64,000 bases of DNA from Ruminococcus sp. (GCF_016287535.1 NZ_JAEFAJ010000006.1:34068-98067); one strand, 5' to 3'. Counted from the stretch's first letter, positions 26,637-37,418 are shown. A program made the numbers and translations. Notes: generated by a model from the letters alone, not told the origin.

Positions 26637-28127
26637 TTATTCTACATCAAGGCCAAGGTTATCAGAAACTGTTGTCTTGAAGTCCTTGATAGCCTGATCT
26701 CTTGTCTTCTGACCAGATGTGTACTGACGAACCTGATCACGCCAGTAGCTGTTGATCTTCTCATCATACTGTGTGAGGTTTGAACCGTCTGCATAATCGT
26801 TTGCAGGTACGAATACATCGAACATATTCTGTCCGCCGAGGAAGTCGAGCTTACCGTCAGACATTTCCATTACTGTTGTAGAAGAAACAGCGTCCTTTGT
26901 TCCGCCAGGGCCGTTGAATGTTCCGTTAGCCCACATATACTGGAGGCCGTCCTTTGTGCAGTCAAGAGTTACCCACTCAAAGAACTTAGCAACAGCTTCC
27001 TTCTTGCTCTCAGGAAGATCCTTGTTAGCAAGGAGCCATGTACCGCCCCAGAAGAAGCCTACAGGTGAATTACAGATTGCCCAGTCACCGTATGTACCGA
27101 TTGATGTATCGAGCTCCTTGATAGGATTGCCGTCTGCATCTGTCTCTCCTGTATCCTTCCAAGAACCACTGTTCTCAGCAAGTGTGTAGTTGATGAGCCA
27201 AGCAGGTCCGAAGTAACCGAATATCTTCTTGGGTCCTTCGTCTCTCATATCAGCCTTCCAAGGCTCCTGCCAGTCTTCTGTATCGTTGTGGTACTGGTTC
27301 TCCTTGAGCTTCATAGAAAGATCGAGGAAGTTCTCACGCTTCTGGTCGATGTGGAGCTTGCCGTCAACAACCCAGCCTGCGTCAGAGCTGTTCTCAACTG
27401 CGTGCCAGAGGTCACCGTCACCAGAGATGATACCGTAGCCCTTATTCTTGAGCTTCTCAGCAGCCTCGAAGAACTTATCCCAGTTACCTGAATTTGAACC
27501 GATCTCCTTCTCTACTGTCTCACGCTCGTCTGAACCGAATACGTCCTTAGCGATTGAACGTCTGTAGATGAAAGCACCGCCTGTAGCCTGATAGTTAAGA
27601 GCAACAACATCGCTGTTGTCTCTTGTACCGAGCTTAACTGCGTAATCAGCTGTCTTTGCAGCAGCAATACCGCCGTCAACGTCGATTCCGAGATCCTTGT
27701 AAGGCTTTGCAAATGCCTTCATATCGCCCTGTGTATATCTTACAACGAAAGCAGCTTCTGCACAGTAGATGTCAGGAGCATCCTTGCCGCCAGCCTGAAG
27801 TGCCTTATCAAGAGCAGGCTGATATGCGCCGTCTGTTGTAGGAATGATAGAAGGCTCATATGAGTACTTTGCAGCAATGTCAGGATTGAGTTCGAGGAAC
27901 TTCTTTAACATATTTGGAACTTCATCTGTGAAGGACCAGATGTTAATAACTTCCTTTGTACCGTCATTGCCAGTAGCCTTTGTTGTAGTCTGCTGATCGC
28001 CGCCTGACTTGGTTGTAGTGGCAGTGTTGCTTGAGTTGCCGCCATTGCCTTCGTTGCTGCCGTTGTTACAAGCAGTAAGTGAAGCAAGGATTGCAAGTGC
28101 TGAAATGACCGATAATGCTTTTTTCAT
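26637..28127 (-). CDS. Sugar-binding lipoprotein of ABC transporter
   Basis: A 496-residue extracellular solute-binding protein (family 1). It has a lipoprotein signal peptide with lipobox LTAC (residues 16-19), a Gly/Asn/Ser/Thr-rich tether (to about residue 60), then the binding domain. The ATG at 28127 is chosen because ggaggt lies at the right distance; a frame starting 13 codons earlier lacks one. The ligand is not readable from sequence; neighbours suggest xylo-oligosaccharides. It should be anchored on the outer face of the membrane. Confidence 0.9.
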   Translation of the reverse strand: MKKALSVISALAILASLTACNNGSNEGNGGNSSNTATTTKSGGDQQTTTKATGNDGTKEVINIWSFTDEVPNMLKKFLELNPDIAAKYSYEPSIIPTTDGAYQPALDKALQAGGKDAPDIYCAEAAFVVRYTQGDMKAFAKPYKDLGIDVDGGIAAAKTADYAVKLGTRDNSDVVALNYQATGGAFIYRRSIAKDVFGSDERETVEKEIGSNSGNWDKFFEAAEKLKNKGYGIISGDGDLWHAVENSSDAGWVVDGKLHIDQKRENFLDLSMKLKENQYHNDTEDWQEPWKADMRDEGPKKIFGYFGPAWLINYTLAENSGSWKDTGETDADGNPIKELDTSIGTYGDWAICNSPVGFFWGGTWLLANKDLPESKKEAVAKFFEWVTLDCTKDGLQYMWANGTFNGPGGTKDAVSSTTVMEMSDGKLDFLGGQNMFDVFVPANDYADGSNLTQYDEKINSYWRDQVRQYTSGQKTRDQAIKDFKTTVSDNLGLDVE

Positions 28128-28176
28128 ATTCTTGACCTCCATTTGAAAAATAGATTTAATTTCCATCAGTCTTTAA

Positions 28177-29490
28177 TTAAAGGCTGAAAAGAACATTGTT
28201 AACGATAGACTCCAACATTTCCTGTCTGCCGCTTGAGAGTGAAGCTGTAACCTCTCCCTTTTCAAGAGCATACTTTTCAAGAGATGCAAAGTCTGCCTTG
28301 CCTGCAATGATATCTGCACCAATGCCTGTGTTCCATGAAGCGTATCTGTCAGCAACGAACTTGTCGATACGACCGTCATCGATGAGCTTGAGAGCTGCTC
28401 TGAAGCCGAGTGCAAATGCATCCATGCCTGCGATGTAGCTGTAGAAGATATCCTCAGGAGTAAAGCTGCCTCTGCGAGCCTTAGCGTCAAAGTTGAGACC
28501 GCCGTTTGTGAAGCCGCCTGCCTTGATAACTTCGTACATACACATTGTTGTATCATAAATGTTTGTCGGGAACTGGTCTGTATCCCAGCCGAGGAGCATA
28601 TCGCCCTGGTTAGCGTCGATCGAACCGAACACACCGTTGTCTCTTGCAACACGGAGCTCATGCTGGAATGTGTGCTGAGCAAGTGTAGCGTGGTTAGCTT
28701 CGATATTCATCTTGAAATCCTTGTCAAGACCGTACTTTCTCAGGAAACCGAGAACAGTAGCTGTATCGAAATCATACTGGTGCTTTGTAGGCTCCTTTGG
28801 CTTGGGCTCGATGTAGAAATCACCCTTGAAGCCGATTGAACGTCCGTACTCAACAGCCATCTTCATGAGACGGGCCATATTGTCGAGTTCAAGGCCCATG
28901 TTTGTATTGAGGAGAGTCTCGTAACCCTCACGACCGCCCCAGAATACATATCCGTTACCGCCGAGCTTTACTGTAGACTCGATAGCTTTCTTGATCTGTG
29001 CAGCAGAGAATGCAAATACATCAGCAGAAGGAGATGTGCCTGCACCGTGCATGAATCTCGGATGATCGAAGCACTTTGCTGTACCCCAGAGACACTTCTT
29101 GTCGCCCATAGCAGACTTCATATAGTCTGTAACTATGTCGAGCTGAGCGTTTGTATCCTTGAGATTACCGTACTCAGGTGAAAGGTCACGGTCGTGGAAG
29201 CAATAGTAATCGATTGAGAGCTTATCCATGATCTCTGCAGCAGCGTCGACCTTAGCCTTTGCTCTTGCAGCGGGATCGCTCTGTCCCCATGACTTGTCTG
29301 TTGTACCGCAGCCGAACATATCTGTTCCGTCGCCGCCCATTGTGTGCCACCAAGAAAGTGCGAACTTGAGGTGATCGCGCATCTTCTTGCCGTTGATCAT
29401 TTCATCAGGGTTGTAGTACTTGAATGAAAGAGGATCTGTACTATCCTTACCCTTATACTCGATTTTTCCGATGTTGCTGAAAAATTCCAT
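28177..29490 (-). CDS. xylA: Xylose isomerase
   Basis: XylA converts D-xylose to D-xylulose. The catalytic His in YCFHDRD, the metal-binding residues in [15 protein letters not shown] and [17 protein letters not shown], and GSIDANQGD are all present. At 437 residues with an extended N-terminus it is a class II enzyme. The start at ATG 29490 has ggagga upstream; an ATG four codons earlier overlaps the ribosome binding site itself. It lies between the GH3 gene (18 bp) and the sugar receptor gene (49 bp). No xylulokinase gene is close by. Confidence 0.96.
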   Translation of the reverse strand: MEFFSNIGKIEYKGKDSTDPLSFKYYNPDEMINGKKMRDHLKFALSWWHTMGGDGTDMFGCGTTDKSWGQSDPAARAKAKVDAAAEIMDKLSIDYYCFHDRDLSPEYGNLKDTNAQLDIVTDYMKSAMGDKKCLWGTAKCFDHPRFMHGAGTSPSADVFAFSAAQIKKAIESTVKLGGNGYVFWGGREGYETLLNTNMGLELDNMARLMKMAVEYGRSIGFKGDFYIEPKPKEPTKHQYDFDTATVLGFLRKYGLDKDFKMNIEANHATLAQHTFQHELRVARDNGVFGSIDANQGDMLLGWDTDQFPTNIYDTTMCMYEVIKAGGFTNGGLNFDAKARRGSFTPEDIFYSYIAGMDAFALGFRAALKLIDDGRIDKFVADRYASWNTGIGADIIAGKADFASLEKYALEKGEVTASLSSGRQEMLESIVNNVLFSL

Positions 29491-29508
29491 TTTATCCTCC
29501 ATAATGTT

Positions 29509-31587
29509 TTATAAATTTATTTTCAGAGTAGTGCATTTCTTACCTGTCAGCTTTTCACTGAGCTCGTCGGGCTGTGAAGTTCCTGCGTAGAGGGTGAACT
29601 CACTGCCTTCCTTTACCCACTCGCCCTTTTCATTGACTGCCATTGTTGACCTTTCGGGAAGAGTGATCTTTACGATCCTGCTCTCGCCCGCGTCAAGTGC
29701 GACTCTCTTGAAGCCGCATAGGCTGTGGTTGGGAACTGCGTTCTCCGAATAACCTTTTATATAGAACTGAACTACGTCCTCTGTTGCGCGTTTGCCGGTA
29801 TTTGTAACCTTTACTGAAACAACTCCGTTTTCAAAGCTGAGGTCGGAACATTCTGTCTCCGAGTAGGTCAGTCCGAAGCCGAAGGGATAGAGTATATTGC
29901 CCTTGGCGTATCTGTATGTACGGTTCTTCATGCTGTAATCCGAGAAATCAGGCAGCTTTGAAGCGTCCTCATAGAATGTTACAGGGAGCTTGCCGGAGGG
30001 TGAAGTCTTGCCGAAAAGGATATTGGCAAGAGCTCTTCCGCCGAGCTGTCCGGGATACCATGCGTGGATAATTGCGTCGCAGTCAGCTTCAACATTTATC
30101 GCACTGCCGGCAGCGGTTACTATGATAACGGGCTTTCCTTTAGCCATGACCGTCTTAACAAGCTTTCTCTGTGATTCGGGAAGTCTCAGGTCGTTCTTGT
30201 CGCCTGATGAGAACTCATTTCCTGTATCTCCCTCTTCGCCCTCGATAGTGGCGTCGAGTCCGACAACAAGTACCACAAGGTCAGAGTGCTCTGCGATGAT
30301 CTCAGCTTCTGCGAGTCTGTCGTCAGGAAGACCGAGCTGCATACATCTGTCCTTATAGAGATGACATCCCTCGGAGTAGATGACTCTGCCGTCGAATGCC
30401 TCACGGATTCCTCTGAGGAATGTGACATATTCGTCAGCCCTGCCGTTGTAGTTGCCCTCAAGTGCGGGAACGCTGTCGGCATTTGGTCCGATAACTCCGA
30501 TAGTCTTGTATTTGCCCTCTGCAAGAGGTAAAATACCGTTATTTCTGAGAAGCACCATTGAGCGCTCCGAACATTCAAGGGAAAACTTCTTGTGCTCATC
30601 GCAGGCAACGATATCATAATTGAGTCCGTCAAATTCTGTTGACTTGTCAAACATACCGAGCCTTACTCTTGTTCTCATCAGCTTGATACAGGATCTTCTG
30701 AGATCCTCCTTGGTGATGAGTCCTTCATTATATGCGATAAGAAGGTGAAGATATGTATTGCCGCAGTTGAGGTCGCAGCCTGCTTTAAGAGCCATAGCCG
30801 CCGACTCCGGAGCGGTCTTTGTAACTCCGTGATTTGTATGGAAATCTCTGAGAGCCCAGCAGTCGGATACAAAATGACCGTCAAATCCCCACTCGCTGAG
30901 CTTGCTCATAAGAAAACTGCTTGCGCAGGCAGGTTCGCCGTTCACACGGTTATACGCACCCATTACGCTTTCAACCTTTGCTTCCTTTACAAGTGCTTCA
31001 AAAGCAGCGATGTATGTTTCGGTCATGTCCTTCATGTTGGACTTTGCGTCAAATTCGTGTCTTGTGGCTTCCGGACCGCTGTGAACTGCGAAATGCTTTG
31101 CACAGGCAGCTGTTCTGAGAACCTTTCCTTCTCCCTGAAGACCTTTTGCGTATGCAACGCCGAGTCTGGAAGTAAGGAACGGATCCTCACCGTAGGTCTC
31201 CTGACCTCTTCCCCATCTTGGGTCCCTGAATATATTGACATTTGGCGACCAAAGGGTAAGTCCCTTGTATATATCACGGTCGCCGTGTGCTGAATACTCG
31301 TTATACTTGGCTCTTGCTTCAACAGAAGTTATCTCTCCTGCCTTATGCACAGCCTCTTCATCAAACATTGCCGCAAGACCGATCGTCTGAGGGAACATTG
31401 TTGCTGTTCCTGCTCTTGCGACTCCATGTAAGCCTTCGCTCCACCAATTGTAAGCCGGTATCCCCAGTCGTTCCACCTTCGGCGCATCGTACTTGAGCTG
31501 TTCAGCCTGTTCTTCGACTGAAAGCCTGTCCGTAATGTCCTCGGCTCTTTCAAGTGCGGATAATGCTTCATTCATGTATTTTTCCAC
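29509..31587 (-). CDS. GH3 beta-xylosidase / beta-glucosidase
   Basis: A 692-residue glycoside hydrolase family 3 enzyme without a signal peptide, so cytoplasmic. The (beta/alpha)8 domain has the nucleophile in FVSDCWAL and the substrate segment GLHGVARAG; a GH3 C-terminal domain and an Fn3-like domain (from about residue 600) follow. The sequence type and the xylA neighbour favour a beta-xylosidase acting on imported xylo-oligosaccharides. The start is likely GTG 31587, seven bases after ggag; the ATG at 31593 is one base from that site and too close. Confidence 0.88.
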   Translation of the reverse strand: MEKYMNEALSALERAEDITDRLSVEEQAEQLKYDAPKVERLGIPAYNWWSEGLHGVARAGTATMFPQTIGLAAMFDEEAVHKAGEITSVEARAKYNEYSAHGDRDIYKGLTLWSPNVNIFRDPRWGRGQETYGEDPFLTSRLGVAYAKGLQGEGKVLRTAACAKHFAVHSGPEATRHEFDAKSNMKDMTETYIAAFEALVKEAKVESVMGAYNRVNGEPACASSFLMSKLSEWGFDGHFVSDCWALRDFHTNHGVTKTAPESAAMALKAGCDLNCGNTYLHLLIAYNEGLITKEDLRRSCIKLMRTRVRLGMFDKSTEFDGLNYDIVACDEHKKFSLECSERSMVLLRNNGILPLAEGKYKTIGVIGPNADSVPALEGNYNGRADEYVTFLRGIREAFDGRVIYSEGCHLYKDRCMQLGLPDDRLAEAEIIAEHSDLVVLVVGLDATIEGEEGDTGNEFSSGDKNDLRLPESQRKLVKTVMAKGKPVIIVTAAGSAINVEADCDAIIHAWYPGQLGGRALANILFGKTSPSGKLPVTFYEDASKLPDFSDYSMKNRTYRYAKGNILYPFGFGLTYSETECSDLSFENGVVSVKVTNTGKRATEDVVQFYIKGYSENAVPNHSLCGFKRVALDAGESRIVKITLPERSTMAVNEKGEWVKEGSEFTLYAGTSQPDELSEKLTGKKCTTLKINL

Positions 31588-31605
31588 AAGCATTCTCCTT
31601 TCATA

Positions 31606-32499
31606 TTATATTTTGCTTACAAATTCTTCTATAAATTTTTCAGGAGAACCGCCTGTGTCGGATATCTCCCACACTTCCCTGATAGACGCTGTCTCACCGG
31701 GCTGATAGCTTTTCAGCTCGCCGAGTATCTCGCACTCAAGGAACAGATCGTTGGTATAAGTTTCAAAATTACAGCAGAAATCGGGATAAACGATCTGTTT
31801 ATAATCATCGAAGCTGACTTTGAGCACCTGGCTGTCCTTTATATAAACTATCTTCTTGTCTGTAACATTGAATCCTGCCTTGAACGGCTTTTTTTTCTTT
31901 GAATCCTGTTTCAGGAGAGCATATTTGTTGTTCAGCTCAAAGCGTTCGTCCTTTATATCGGAATAGCTCCAGAGCGCCATTGTCCTGTTCGGAAGGAAAC
32001 CATTGTCATCACGGCACAGCGGGATTATTTCGGTCCCTCCTGCCGCAAGGCCTGTAACCGACCACGGAGCGTATTCAGCAGGTTTATCAGAGCAATTGAT
32101 GATCCTGTTTTCAATTATGACCGAATTTCCTTCGCCCATTGTGACCACGATCTCAAACTGCTTATCAAATTTTGTCATTGCAGGTCTGAGAGTGAGCACA
32201 CCGTTATCGAAAAATGACTCGATCCTTGTATTGTCAGGGAGATAAGTTTCAGGCATGACCTCCGGCGCAGACCAGATACGGTGTCCGCCGTAAGCGTACC
32301 ACACGCCATAGCCGTTGTTTATCTCATAAAAGTTCCTGTCTATATCCTCAAAGAGCATATTTGCGCCGTTTGAAGCACCGAAAAAAACTATTCTCGGCCC
32401 AACATCAACAGTAGCTATCAGTTTTATCCTGCCGTTATCGAGCCAGGCACACCTTCCATAGTTTTTATAATCGGATTCTTTGTAGTTAACAGACATCAT
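31606..32499 (-). CDS. Galactose-mutarotase-fold protein (DUF4380-like)
   Basis: A 297-residue cytoplasmic protein, predominantly beta. It begins with segments such as GRIKLIATVDVGPRIVFFG and GGHRIWSAPE that resemble the DUF4380/aldose epimerase fold. No catalytic residues can be named with confidence. It is the first gene of the xylose/xylo-oligosaccharide operon, 18 bp before the GH3 gene, so a role in sugar anomer conversion is plausible but unproven. Ribosome binding site aaaggtg. Confidence 0.65.
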   Translation of the reverse strand: MMSVNYKESDYKNYGRCAWLDNGRIKLIATVDVGPRIVFFGASNGANMLFEDIDRNFYEINNGYGVWYAYGGHRIWSAPEVMPETYLPDNTRIESFFDNGVLTLRPAMTKFDKQFEIVVTMGEGNSVIIENRIINCSDKPAEYAPWSVTGLAAGGTEIIPLCRDDNGFLPNRTMALWSYSDIKDERFELNNKYALLKQDSKKKKPFKAGFNVTDKKIVYIKDSQVLKVSFDDYKQIVYPDFCCNFETYTNDLFLECEILGELKSYQPGETASIREVWEISDTGGSPEKFIEEFVSKI

Positions 32500-32526
32500 A
32501 TATCACCTTTCGTTTACTCTGTAAAT

Positions 32527-32532
32527 ATTATA
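32527..32532 (-). promoter_or_regulatory. -10 of the xylose operon promoter
   Basis: A perfect tataat on the minus strand lies about 30 bp before the first operon gene. No good -35 is found at 16-18 bp, which fits a promoter needing an activator. The activator may be the divergently encoded AraC protein. Confidence 0.5.
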
Positions 32533-32628
32533 ATACACTTAAACAATTAATACTAATCAAATATTGCGGCTTTTTTAATAGTTTTTACTCAGGAATTGCT
32601 AACATTTTCAGTTTTTTACCCAACCCAC

Positions 32629-32658
32629 TTTACAAATGACATAAATGTAGTGTATAAT
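32629..32658 (+). promoter_or_regulatory. promoter of divergent AraC gene
   Basis: tttaca (32629-32634), 18-bp spacer, tataat (32653-32658) with a preceding tg. It points away from the xylose operon. Confidence 0.6.
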
Positions 32659-32755
32659 ATAGCTGAAAATATCGGTATTTGTGATGGCGACACATCTACC
32701 GGAACGGGTATTAATATGTTATTAACATTTATTATTGATTATAAGGAGGTCAGTC

Positions 32756-33622
32756 ATGATTAAAAATCTGTCAGGCGATTATGAGACAGTTGAGTATGAA
32801 AATCAGCGCTTCGTACTATTATATGATAATGACGAAGTGGAAGAATATCCCACTCACTGGCATAACGCCGTAGAAGTCATAATCCCTCTTCACAATGGCT
32901 TCACAGTTACAGTAGGCGGAAAAAATTATCATCTGAATGAAAAGGAGATAATAATAATACCGCCGGGCGAGCTTCACTCGATGCCCGCTCAGGAAGGCAG
33001 ACGCATCATTTTCCAGTGTGAGAACAGCATTATAAGCGACGTTCCCGCCCTCGAAGCGCTCACGCCTGTTTTTTCGGCTCCGTTCCACATAACCCCCTCT
33101 CTCAGCAAGGAGCTCTACGTATTATCGAGGAAGAACATACTTGATATCTATTCTGAATACTATTCAAAATCAACTCTTGCAGACGTAAGGATATATCTTT
33201 CACTTGTAAACATACTCGCTGCTGTGCGCGAATATCAGCTCACCATTGCCGCCGACGCTTTCTCGAACGACGTTGCGGGACGCGACGACACACGAAAGTT
33301 CGGAATGATAATGAAATACATCAATCAGAACTATATGGAGGAGATCCCCCTTGAAAAGATCGCTTCCATAGCAGGTTACAGCAAATACCATTTCTCAAGG
33401 ATATTCAAGAAATACAATAATGTTTCTTATATACAATATATAAACAGCAAACGCATCAAAGCCGCAGAACGCCTGCTGATCGATCCGAATCTCTCTGTAA
33501 CGGAGGTGGCGATGCGCGCAGGTTTTGCAAGTCTCACCACATTCAACCGTGCATTCAAGAAAGCCAAGAACTGCACTCCGACAGAGTTCAAGACTCTTTA
33601 CAAAATATCAGACCATACATAA
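32756..33622 (+). CDS. AraC family regulator with cupin sensor domain
   Basis: A 288-residue regulator. The N-terminal cupin carries THWHNAVEVII and PPGELHSM, typical sugar-binding barrels. The C-terminal pair of helix-turn-helix motifs (about residues 185-285) includes IASIAGYSKYHFSRIFKKY and the signature VAMRAGFASLTTFNRAFKKA. The start at 32756 has aaggaggt upstream. Divergent orientation next to the xylose operon makes it the likely activator of that operon, with a xylan-derived sugar as the probable inducer (inference). Confidence 0.88.
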   Translation: MIKNLSGDYETVEYENQRFVLLYDNDEVEEYPTHWHNAVEVIIPLHNGFTVTVGGKNYHLNEKEIIIIPPGELHSMPAQEGRRIIFQCENSIISDVPALEALTPVFSAPFHITPSLSKELYVLSRKNILDIYSEYYSKSTLADVRIYLSLVNILAAVREYQLTIAADAFSNDVAGRDDTRKFGMIMKYINQNYMEEIPLEKIASIAGYSKYHFSRIFKKYNNVSYIQYINSKRIKAAERLLIDPNLSVTEVAMRAGFASLTTFNRAFKKAKNCTPTEFKTLYKISDHT

Positions 33623-33631
33623 TTATACATC

Positions 33632-33669
33632 AAAAGCGCTGAAGTATCAATACTTCGGTGCTTTTTTTC
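33632..33669 (+). terminator. terminator of AraC gene
   Basis: The stem agcgctgaagta / tacttcggtgct (one G-T pair) is followed by ctttttttctt. Confidence 0.8.
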
Positions 33670-33696
33670 TTATAAACTTTTATATGCATATATACC

Positions 33697-33723
33697 AAAA
33701 GGCGGTACTATCGTACCGCCCTT
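33697..33723 (-). terminator. terminator of GH16 gene
   Basis: The 8-bp stem ggcggtac / gtaccgcc with a 4-nt loop is followed by tttt on the minus strand. Confidence 0.75.
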
Positions 33724-33767
33724 CAGCTTTATGTATAATGGAAGGATGTTATCTTAATGACAAACAC

Positions 33768-36533
33768 TTACTGCTTGTTGTAGGTCGCCCACTGGTAACG
33801 TGCCGTAAGAGGAGTCTTTCCGTTATAGTGATTCAGCCACTCGTCAACACCTCTGCCGGGCCATGTGTTCATCATTATCTTTCCGGGTGTCTGAGGAATG
33901 TTGCTGTTTGCTGTGTAAACAGGCTTTCCGTCAACATACCATGTAATGTGATCGCGCTGCCAGTCAAAGCCGTAGGTATGGTAGCCCTGAGAAGCGTCGA
34001 ATCCGAGATTGTACATGAACTCGTGATTGCCCTGACCATTGGTATAGTAGTTGAACTGTACCTTTGTAGTGTCCTTTCCGAGTATCTCGATATCTATCTC
34101 GTCCCACGGATTATTGTCGGAAGGACCTGTATAGGTGAAGAATGATGATACTACTCCGTCATTCTTTATTGCCTGCATGGAAGTCTCATAGTAGCCGAAG
34201 CCGTAGAAATCATTGGTTCTATACTCAGCGCCGGCGTAATTGTACTTGCCGCTGTAGTCCTTGTCTATGCTGAGTGTAAGAGCGCCGTCCTTGAAAGCGG
34301 TCTGTGACTTGTACCAGCCGCAGTCAAAGGGATCGCCGTTCTCCCAGCCGTCGGAAGCAATGAAGTAGCGTGATGAGCCCTTTCTGAAATCGTCAGCCAT
34401 AGTAGCTGAAGTATTCATAGCTGTACCGTAGTCTGTCAGACCTGAAGCTGTCTGACCTGACTGCTGGTTATTTCCGCCCTGCTGACCGTTGTTTCCCTGC
34501 TCCCAGGGATTCTGCCACTGATTATTGTTGCCCTGCTGCTGGTTGTTACCGCCTTGCTGCTGGTTATTGCCGCCGGAAGCTCCGTTCTGATCATATGTTA
34601 CCCACTGATAGTAAGCTGTGAGAGGAGTTTTTCCGTTGTAGTGATTCAGCCACTCATCAACACCTCTGCCGGGCCATGTGTTCATCATTATCTTGCCCTT
34701 GGTCTGGGGAATGTTGCTGTTTGCTGTGTAAACAGGCTTTCCGTCAACATACCATGTAATGTGATCGCGCTGCCAGTCAAATCCGTAGGTATGGAAACCC
34801 TGTGAAGCGTCGAAACCGAGATCGTACATCTTCTCATGGTTGCCCTGACCGTTTGTATAGTAATTGAACTGTACCTTTGTAGTATCCTTGCCGAGTATCT
34901 CGATATCTATCTCGTCCCACGGATTATCGTCGGAAGGACCTGTGTATGTGAAGAATGATGAAACAACACCGTCATTCTTTATTGCCTGCATGGAAGTCTC
35001 ATAGTAGCCGAAGCCATAGAAATCATTGGTTCTGTACTCAGCGCCTGCGTAATTGTACTTGCCTGAGTAGTCCTTATCTATCGAAAGTGTAAGGTAACCC
35101 TTGCCGAGAGAAGTCTGTGACTTGTACCAGCCGCAGTCAAAGGGATCGCCGTTCTCCCAGCCGTCAGAGGCTATGAAATACTTTGACGAACCGTCTCTGA
35201 AATCCTCAACCATTGTAGCTGAGGTATTCATAGCAGTTCCGTGATCCTGGATAGAACCGCCCTGCTGACCGTTGTTTCCCTGCTCCCATGGGTTCTGCTG
35301 CTGGTTATTGCCGCCCTGCTCCCACGGGTTCTGCTGCTGATTGTTTCCGCCGCCCGAAGCGCAATTATTATCGTATGTTACCCACTGATAGTAAGCTGTC
35401 AGTGGAGTATTTCCGTTGTAGTGATTGAGCCAGCCGTCAACGCCTCTGCCGGGCCATGTGTTCATCATTATCTTGCCCTGAGTCTGAGGGATATTGCTGT
35501 TTGCCGTATAAACGGGCTTTCCGTCAACATACCATGTGATGTGGTCGCGCTGCCAGTCAAAGCCATAGGTGTGGAAGCCCTGTGAAGCGTCGAAACCGAG
35601 GTCGTACATCTTCTCATGGTTGCCCTGACCATTGGTATAGTAGTTGAACTGTACCTTTGTGGTGTCCTTTCCGAGTATCTCGATATCTATCTCGTCCCAC
35701 GGATTATCGTCGGAAGGACCTGTATAAGTGAAGAACGATGATACTACTCCGTCATTCTTTATTGCCTGCATGGAAGTCTCATAGTAGCCGAAGCCATAGA
35801 AATCATTTGTCCTGTACTCAGCGCCGGCATAGTTATACTTGCCGCTCTTGTCCTTGTCTATTGAAAGTGTCAGACAGCCCTTGTCAAGAGAAGTCTGTGA
35901 CTTGTACCAGCCACAATCAAAGGGATCACCGTTCTCCCAGCCGTCGGAAGCAATGAAATATTTTGACGAACCGTCTCTGAAATCCTCGACCATTGTAGCT
36001 GAGGAATTCATAGGAGTACCATAATCAGTTATATTCAGCTTTGGAGCTGTTGTAGTTGTAGTAGTTGTCGTTGTAGGAGGTGTTGTAGTTGTGGTGGTAG
36101 TAGTTGTTGTCGTGGTCGTTGTTGTGGTAGTTGTAGTAGTCGTGGAGGTGGTAGTTGTTGTAGTATTATCTCCGCTGTTCGGCAGATAGGATTCGGGAAG
36201 CTCTTTTATGGTATGCAGAAGATACTTCTGTATCGAAAGCGCATCCGTACTTGTAAGGTAAGAACCGTTCTCATAAACGTCCGCGTTTCTTATGCCCTGT
36301 TCTGTTATACGGTTTGCGTCTGTACCGTTAACACCATACTTGTTTGGATTCGCAAGAGCCTGCATAACAATTACAGCGTCGCCCATATCAACTGTACCGT
36401 CGCAGTTTGCGTCGCCCCACAAAGTAACGCCGTCAGCTGCCGTAGCATTGAGCGTCATTGCAGTTAAGGGATAGGTCATCAGCGCGCAGGCTGCAAAAAC
36501 TGCGGCACAGCGCTTGAATGTATGCTTTTCCAT
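33768..36533 (-). CDS. Secreted dockerin protein with three GH16 lichenase domains
   Basis: A 921-residue secreted enzyme. Order: signal peptide (1-33), an N-terminal dockerin with two calcium loops ([15 protein letters not shown] and an NADVYENGS repeat, about 36-115), a threonine linker (120-165), then three near-identical GH16 domains at about 168-387, 428-647 and 699-921, separated by Gln/Asn-rich linkers with NPWEQG repeats. Each domain keeps the catalytic DEIDIE and HITWYVDGK, as in Bacillus endo-beta-1,3-1,4-glucanase (lichenase), so each should cut mixed-linkage beta-glucan. The ATG at 36533 has gaggg upstream. An AraC gene lies just upstream on the same strand. Confidence 0.92.
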   Translation of the reverse strand: MEKHTFKRCAAVFAACALMTYPLTAMTLNATAADGVTLWGDANCDGTVDMGDAVIVMQALANPNKYGVNGTDANRITEQGIRNADVYENGSYLTSTDALSIQKYLLHTIKELPESYLPNSGDNTTTTTTSTTTTTTTTTTTTTTTTTTTTTPPTTTTTTTTTAPKLNITDYGTPMNSSATMVEDFRDGSSKYFIASDGWENGDPFDCGWYKSQTSLDKGCLTLSIDKDKSGKYNYAGAEYRTNDFYGFGYYETSMQAIKNDGVVSSFFTYTGPSDDNPWDEIDIEILGKDTTKVQFNYYTNGQGNHEKMYDLGFDASQGFHTYGFDWQRDHITWYVDGKPVYTANSNIPQTQGKIMMNTWPGRGVDGWLNHYNGNTPLTAYYQWVTYDNNCASGGGNNQQQNPWEQGGNNQQQNPWEQGNNGQQGGSIQDHGTAMNTSATMVEDFRDGSSKYFIASDGWENGDPFDCGWYKSQTSLGKGYLTLSIDKDYSGKYNYAGAEYRTNDFYGFGYYETSMQAIKNDGVVSSFFTYTGPSDDNPWDEIDIEILGKDTTKVQFNYYTNGQGNHEKMYDLGFDASQGFHTYGFDWQRDHITWYVDGKPVYTANSNIPQTKGKIMMNTWPGRGVDEWLNHYNGKTPLTAYYQWVTYDQNGASGGNNQQQGGNNQQQGNNNQWQNPWEQGNNGQQGGNNQQSGQTASGLTDYGTAMNTSATMADDFRKGSSRYFIASDGWENGDPFDCGWYKSQTAFKDGALTLSIDKDYSGKYNYAGAEYRTNDFYGFGYYETSMQAIKNDGVVSSFFTYTGPSDNNPWDEIDIEILGKDTTKVQFNYYTNGQGNHEFMYNLGFDASQGYHTYGFDWQRDHITWYVDGKPVYTANSNIPQTPGKIMMNTWPGRGVDEWLNHYNGKTPLTARYQWATYNKQ
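33771..36030 (-). repeat. triplicated GH16-coding segment
   Basis: Three direct copies of about 660 bp (33771-34437, 34594-35251, 35373-36030) encode almost the same protein. Stretches of the nucleotide sequence are identical between copies, so recombination between them could add or delete a domain. Confidence 0.9.
36043..36170 (-). repeat. threonine-linker microsatellite-like tract
   Basis: A run of Thr codons with mixed third bases (gtt/gta/gtc/gtg on the plus strand) codes for the linker after the dockerin. The codon mix suggests selection against slippage while keeping the Thr run. Confidence 0.8.
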
Positions 36534-36626
36534 AGTCTGCCCTCTCATTCCGTGACAAAGGTCACTGTATAAATTCTTTTTTATTGAAACAGAATATGCT
36601 GCAACACACGAAGCTGCTGCGGCACA

Positions 36627-37418
36627 TCATGTTACATTCTGTGTACTTCTGCGGAACTCCGACGGAGTATATCCGGTCTGTTCCTTGAACTGCCTTGCGA
36701 AATGAACATAACTGTGATATCCGCTGCTTGCGGAAATATCATTTATATTCATATTTGTGGTCGAAAGCAGCATTTTCGCGTAACTCACACGGCTCCTGAC
36801 AAGATCCTCTATGAAAGTCATGCCGAAATGCTTTTTGTAAGCGTGCTGGAAAGCCGACCTGCTCATACGTACTTCATGGGCTGTACTGTCCACTGTACGC
36901 TGCTCATAGGGGCGGCAGTATATCTTGTTGCGAACGGTCGATATAAGCTCGTACTGGGTACTGCGCCTGCCGGAGATACTGTTCTGATTTTTTTCCTTTA
37001 TCTTTATGAACATTAGCTTCATAAACAGCTCTGCCGACTTCGCCCTGCAAGGGTTGTCCGAATATCTCTCATAAGCTATGGATTTTACGCAGTAGCTCAG
37101 AAATTCCAGAGGCATTGGCACAGGCGTTTCAAGCGGAAGCTCCATATTGCGGAACTCCTCTTCTTCGGCGAAGCTTTCAAAGTCGAAATGGACCCAGTCG
37201 TTCTCGAATACATTCAGCGGAACGCAGCGGTAACGCTGAGGTCTGCCCTTAGGATAGATAAACACCGTGCCTGCAGGCGTAAGCATCTCCCTGCCGTCTA
37301 TCTCAAACACAGCAGGAGTACGCACAAGCAGAAGCAGATAGTCACCGCTTCCCTCCGGTCTGTCTATAAAAAAGTCTGCGTCATGGCAGTGATCAAAGCC
37401 CACATTATTAATTATCAT
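36627..37418 (-). CDS. AraC family transcriptional regulator
   Basis: A 263-residue regulator. The N-terminal domain (1-150) has a cupin-like sensor with the VFIYPKGRPQRY segment and an EDW-type acidic patch. The C-terminal AraC domain (about 160-262) has HEVRMSRSAFQHAYKKHFG and ISASSGYHSYVHFARQFKE. It ends 93 bp before the lichenase start on the same strand, so it is probably its regulator or is expressed with it. The second ATG (37418) is favoured because ggag lies eight bases upstream. Confidence 0.85.
   Translation of the reverse strand: MIINNVGFDHCHDADFFIDRPEGSGDYLLLLVRTPAVFEIDGREMLTPAGTVFIYPKGRPQRYRCVPLNVFENDWVHFDFESFAEEEEFRNMELPLETPVPMPLEFLSYCVKSIAYERYSDNPCRAKSAELFMKLMFIKIKEKNQNSISGRRSTQYELISTVRNKIYCRPYEQRTVDSTAHEVRMSRSAFQHAYKKHFGMTFIEDLVRSRVSYAKMLLSTTNMNINDISASSGYHSYVHFARQFKEQTGYTPSEFRRSTQNVT

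Noticed and set aside
33525..35585. plus-strand open frames of up to 206 codons with repeated sequence
   Set aside because: They are shadows of the three-fold GH16 repeat, which explains why they recur.
33771..36030. CRISPR-like array of direct repeats
   Set aside because: Repeat units are about 660 bp and protein-coding, and no short repeat-spacer pattern or cas gene is present.
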